Source: Stercorarius parasiticus (Eukaryota; Chordata; Aves; Charadriiformes; Stercorariidae). From it: DNA of 64,000 nt. The notes under the pieces were generated by a model. That model ran no database searches and was not told the DNA's origin. It worked only from the letters and a program-made list of their open reading frames with translations. Location of the stretch: positions 682,001-746,000 of the forward strand of contig VWZL01002229.1 in the NCBI GenBank assembly GCA_013396915.1. The letters are read 5' to 3'. This document shows, piece by piece, positions 63,323-64,000 of this stretch (positions are counted from its first letter, which is position 1; every line of letters starts with the position of its first letter). The translations under genes were made by a program, and so were the position numbers.

Positions 63323-63367
63323 TTTTTTTGTGGTTTTTTTTTCTTTTTTTCTTTTTTTCCATTTTTT
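63323..63367. repeat. T-rich low-complexity tract
   Basis: T-runs of 6-9 broken by G, GG or C. On the minus strand it is an A-rich tract inside the possible 3' UTR block. Confidence 0.85.
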
Positions 63368-64000
63368 AGATTTCAAGGCAAGGCACGTAATGTGGACATT
63401 ATATCTTCGTGCAAATTAGGATTACTGGAAAGAGTATTTTAATTATTTTTTTTAAAGAGACATAGAGGCAAAATGTCTGCCCATGCACATTATATAACTG
63501 TCAATATGTGAAAATTGTTGAACAAGGCTAACTTCTGAAAGCACCATGCAAGTTTTCAGCACCCTGTAATTAAACTTACATTAAGAGTGCATTATTTAAA
63601 TATAACATATCCCCATCCTGGTATTACCAGTTTGTAAACGGTAAGCTTTGCCCTTGTGACATGGATTTGCCTATCTCTTTGTCTCTATTATGCAGATTTT
63701 ACAGAAACATGTAAACCCTATGGGTTCTTGATGCAACCAGTAACTTTAAATAAATAAATTCTACCCCTTTGCGGAGGCAGCAGCTAAACCAACATAAGTG
63801 CTGTGTTTCCATTGATTTCTTTTTCTCAAGGACATGATTTGTCTCGATTAATGCCTTTTAATGCCCTCAAAAACTGAGGGGAAAAAGAAGTTTGTTCAAC
63901 GTAATTTTTATTTCTATTTTTAATCCCCTCAATTTAGAGTCCAAGGGCTGAAGGACTTATAGTGATGACCCCTTAGATACGATTTTTAAATTGCACTTGC

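Larger units (their letters stand above)
58080..64000 (-). other. Transposon-free AT-rich block, possible 3' UTR of a minus-strand gene
   Basis: This block has no CR1 or LTR, few long frames and many T-rich and A-rich runs. On the minus strand, AATAAA signals occur at 62070-62075, 62053-62058 and 58111-58116. The first pair is followed on that strand by a GT-rich stretch (about 62000-62035), as at real cleavage sites. Composition and the lack of insertions would suit a long, conserved vertebrate 3' UTR whose coding part lies beyond 64000. No coding exon is visible and I cannot name a gene. Ordinary intergenic DNA is an equally reasonable reading. Confidence 0.25.

Noticed and set aside
1..64000. 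tRNA, rRNA, snRNA, telomeric repeat or mitochondrial insertion
   Set aside because: No characteristic box or repeat was seen by eye on either strand. A covariance-model search would be needed to exclude small RNAs.

Overview
This is 64 kb of AT-rich, gene-poor vertebrate DNA, almost certainly from a bird. Direct evidence is a set of CR1 (chicken repeat 1) non-LTR retrotransposon copies ending in the diagnostic tandem ATTCTATGAT-type 3' tail, together with LTRs of the kind common in neoavian genomes. No mammalian repeat (Alu, L1) was recognised. A crocodilian or turtle is less likely. I found no host protein-coding exon, tRNA, rRNA or CRISPR array that I can defend. The window is best read as an intergenic or intronic stretch shaped by transposons.

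Layout. 1-7236: mostly featureless DNA carrying one well-preserved solo LTR (3660-4385) with TATA box, poly(A) signal, a perfect CRE and a 4-of-5 target-site duplication. 7237-7615: an old, diverged 29-bp minisatellite. 12058-13268: 5'-truncated CR1 (minus strand) with an assembly gap in its reverse transcriptase. 14345-16613: a mosaic of an internally deleted CR1, an LTR fragment and a second CR1 that keeps its FADD box. 16614-29898: long unannotated stretch with an AT-rich island. 29899-30048: 150-bp CR1 relic made of two joined segments. 31600-31695: compound tetranucleotide microsatellite. 37642-44500: the densest transposon cluster (LTR, an old long CR1, a younger CR1 with a gap, an ancient CR1 relic). 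51105-53396: longest CR1 copy, with endonuclease, a single N exactly at a large internal deletion, and a 21-bp in-frame duplication. 58080-64000: transposon-free AT-rich DNA with minus-strand poly(A)-type signals, possibly the 3' UTR of a minus-strand gene lying beyond the right edge; I could not identify the gene.

All recognisable coding sequence belongs to CR1 ORF2 (apurinic-type endonuclease plus reverse transcriptase), which makes and inserts new CR1 copies by target-primed reverse transcription. Every copy here is 5'-truncated or broken, so none appears autonomous. The best-supported unusual observation concerns assembly quality: both N-runs and the single N lie inside CR1 reverse transcriptase, and the two N-runs are far shorter than the homologous segment in an ungapped copy in the same window. 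I did not find a novel biological system.
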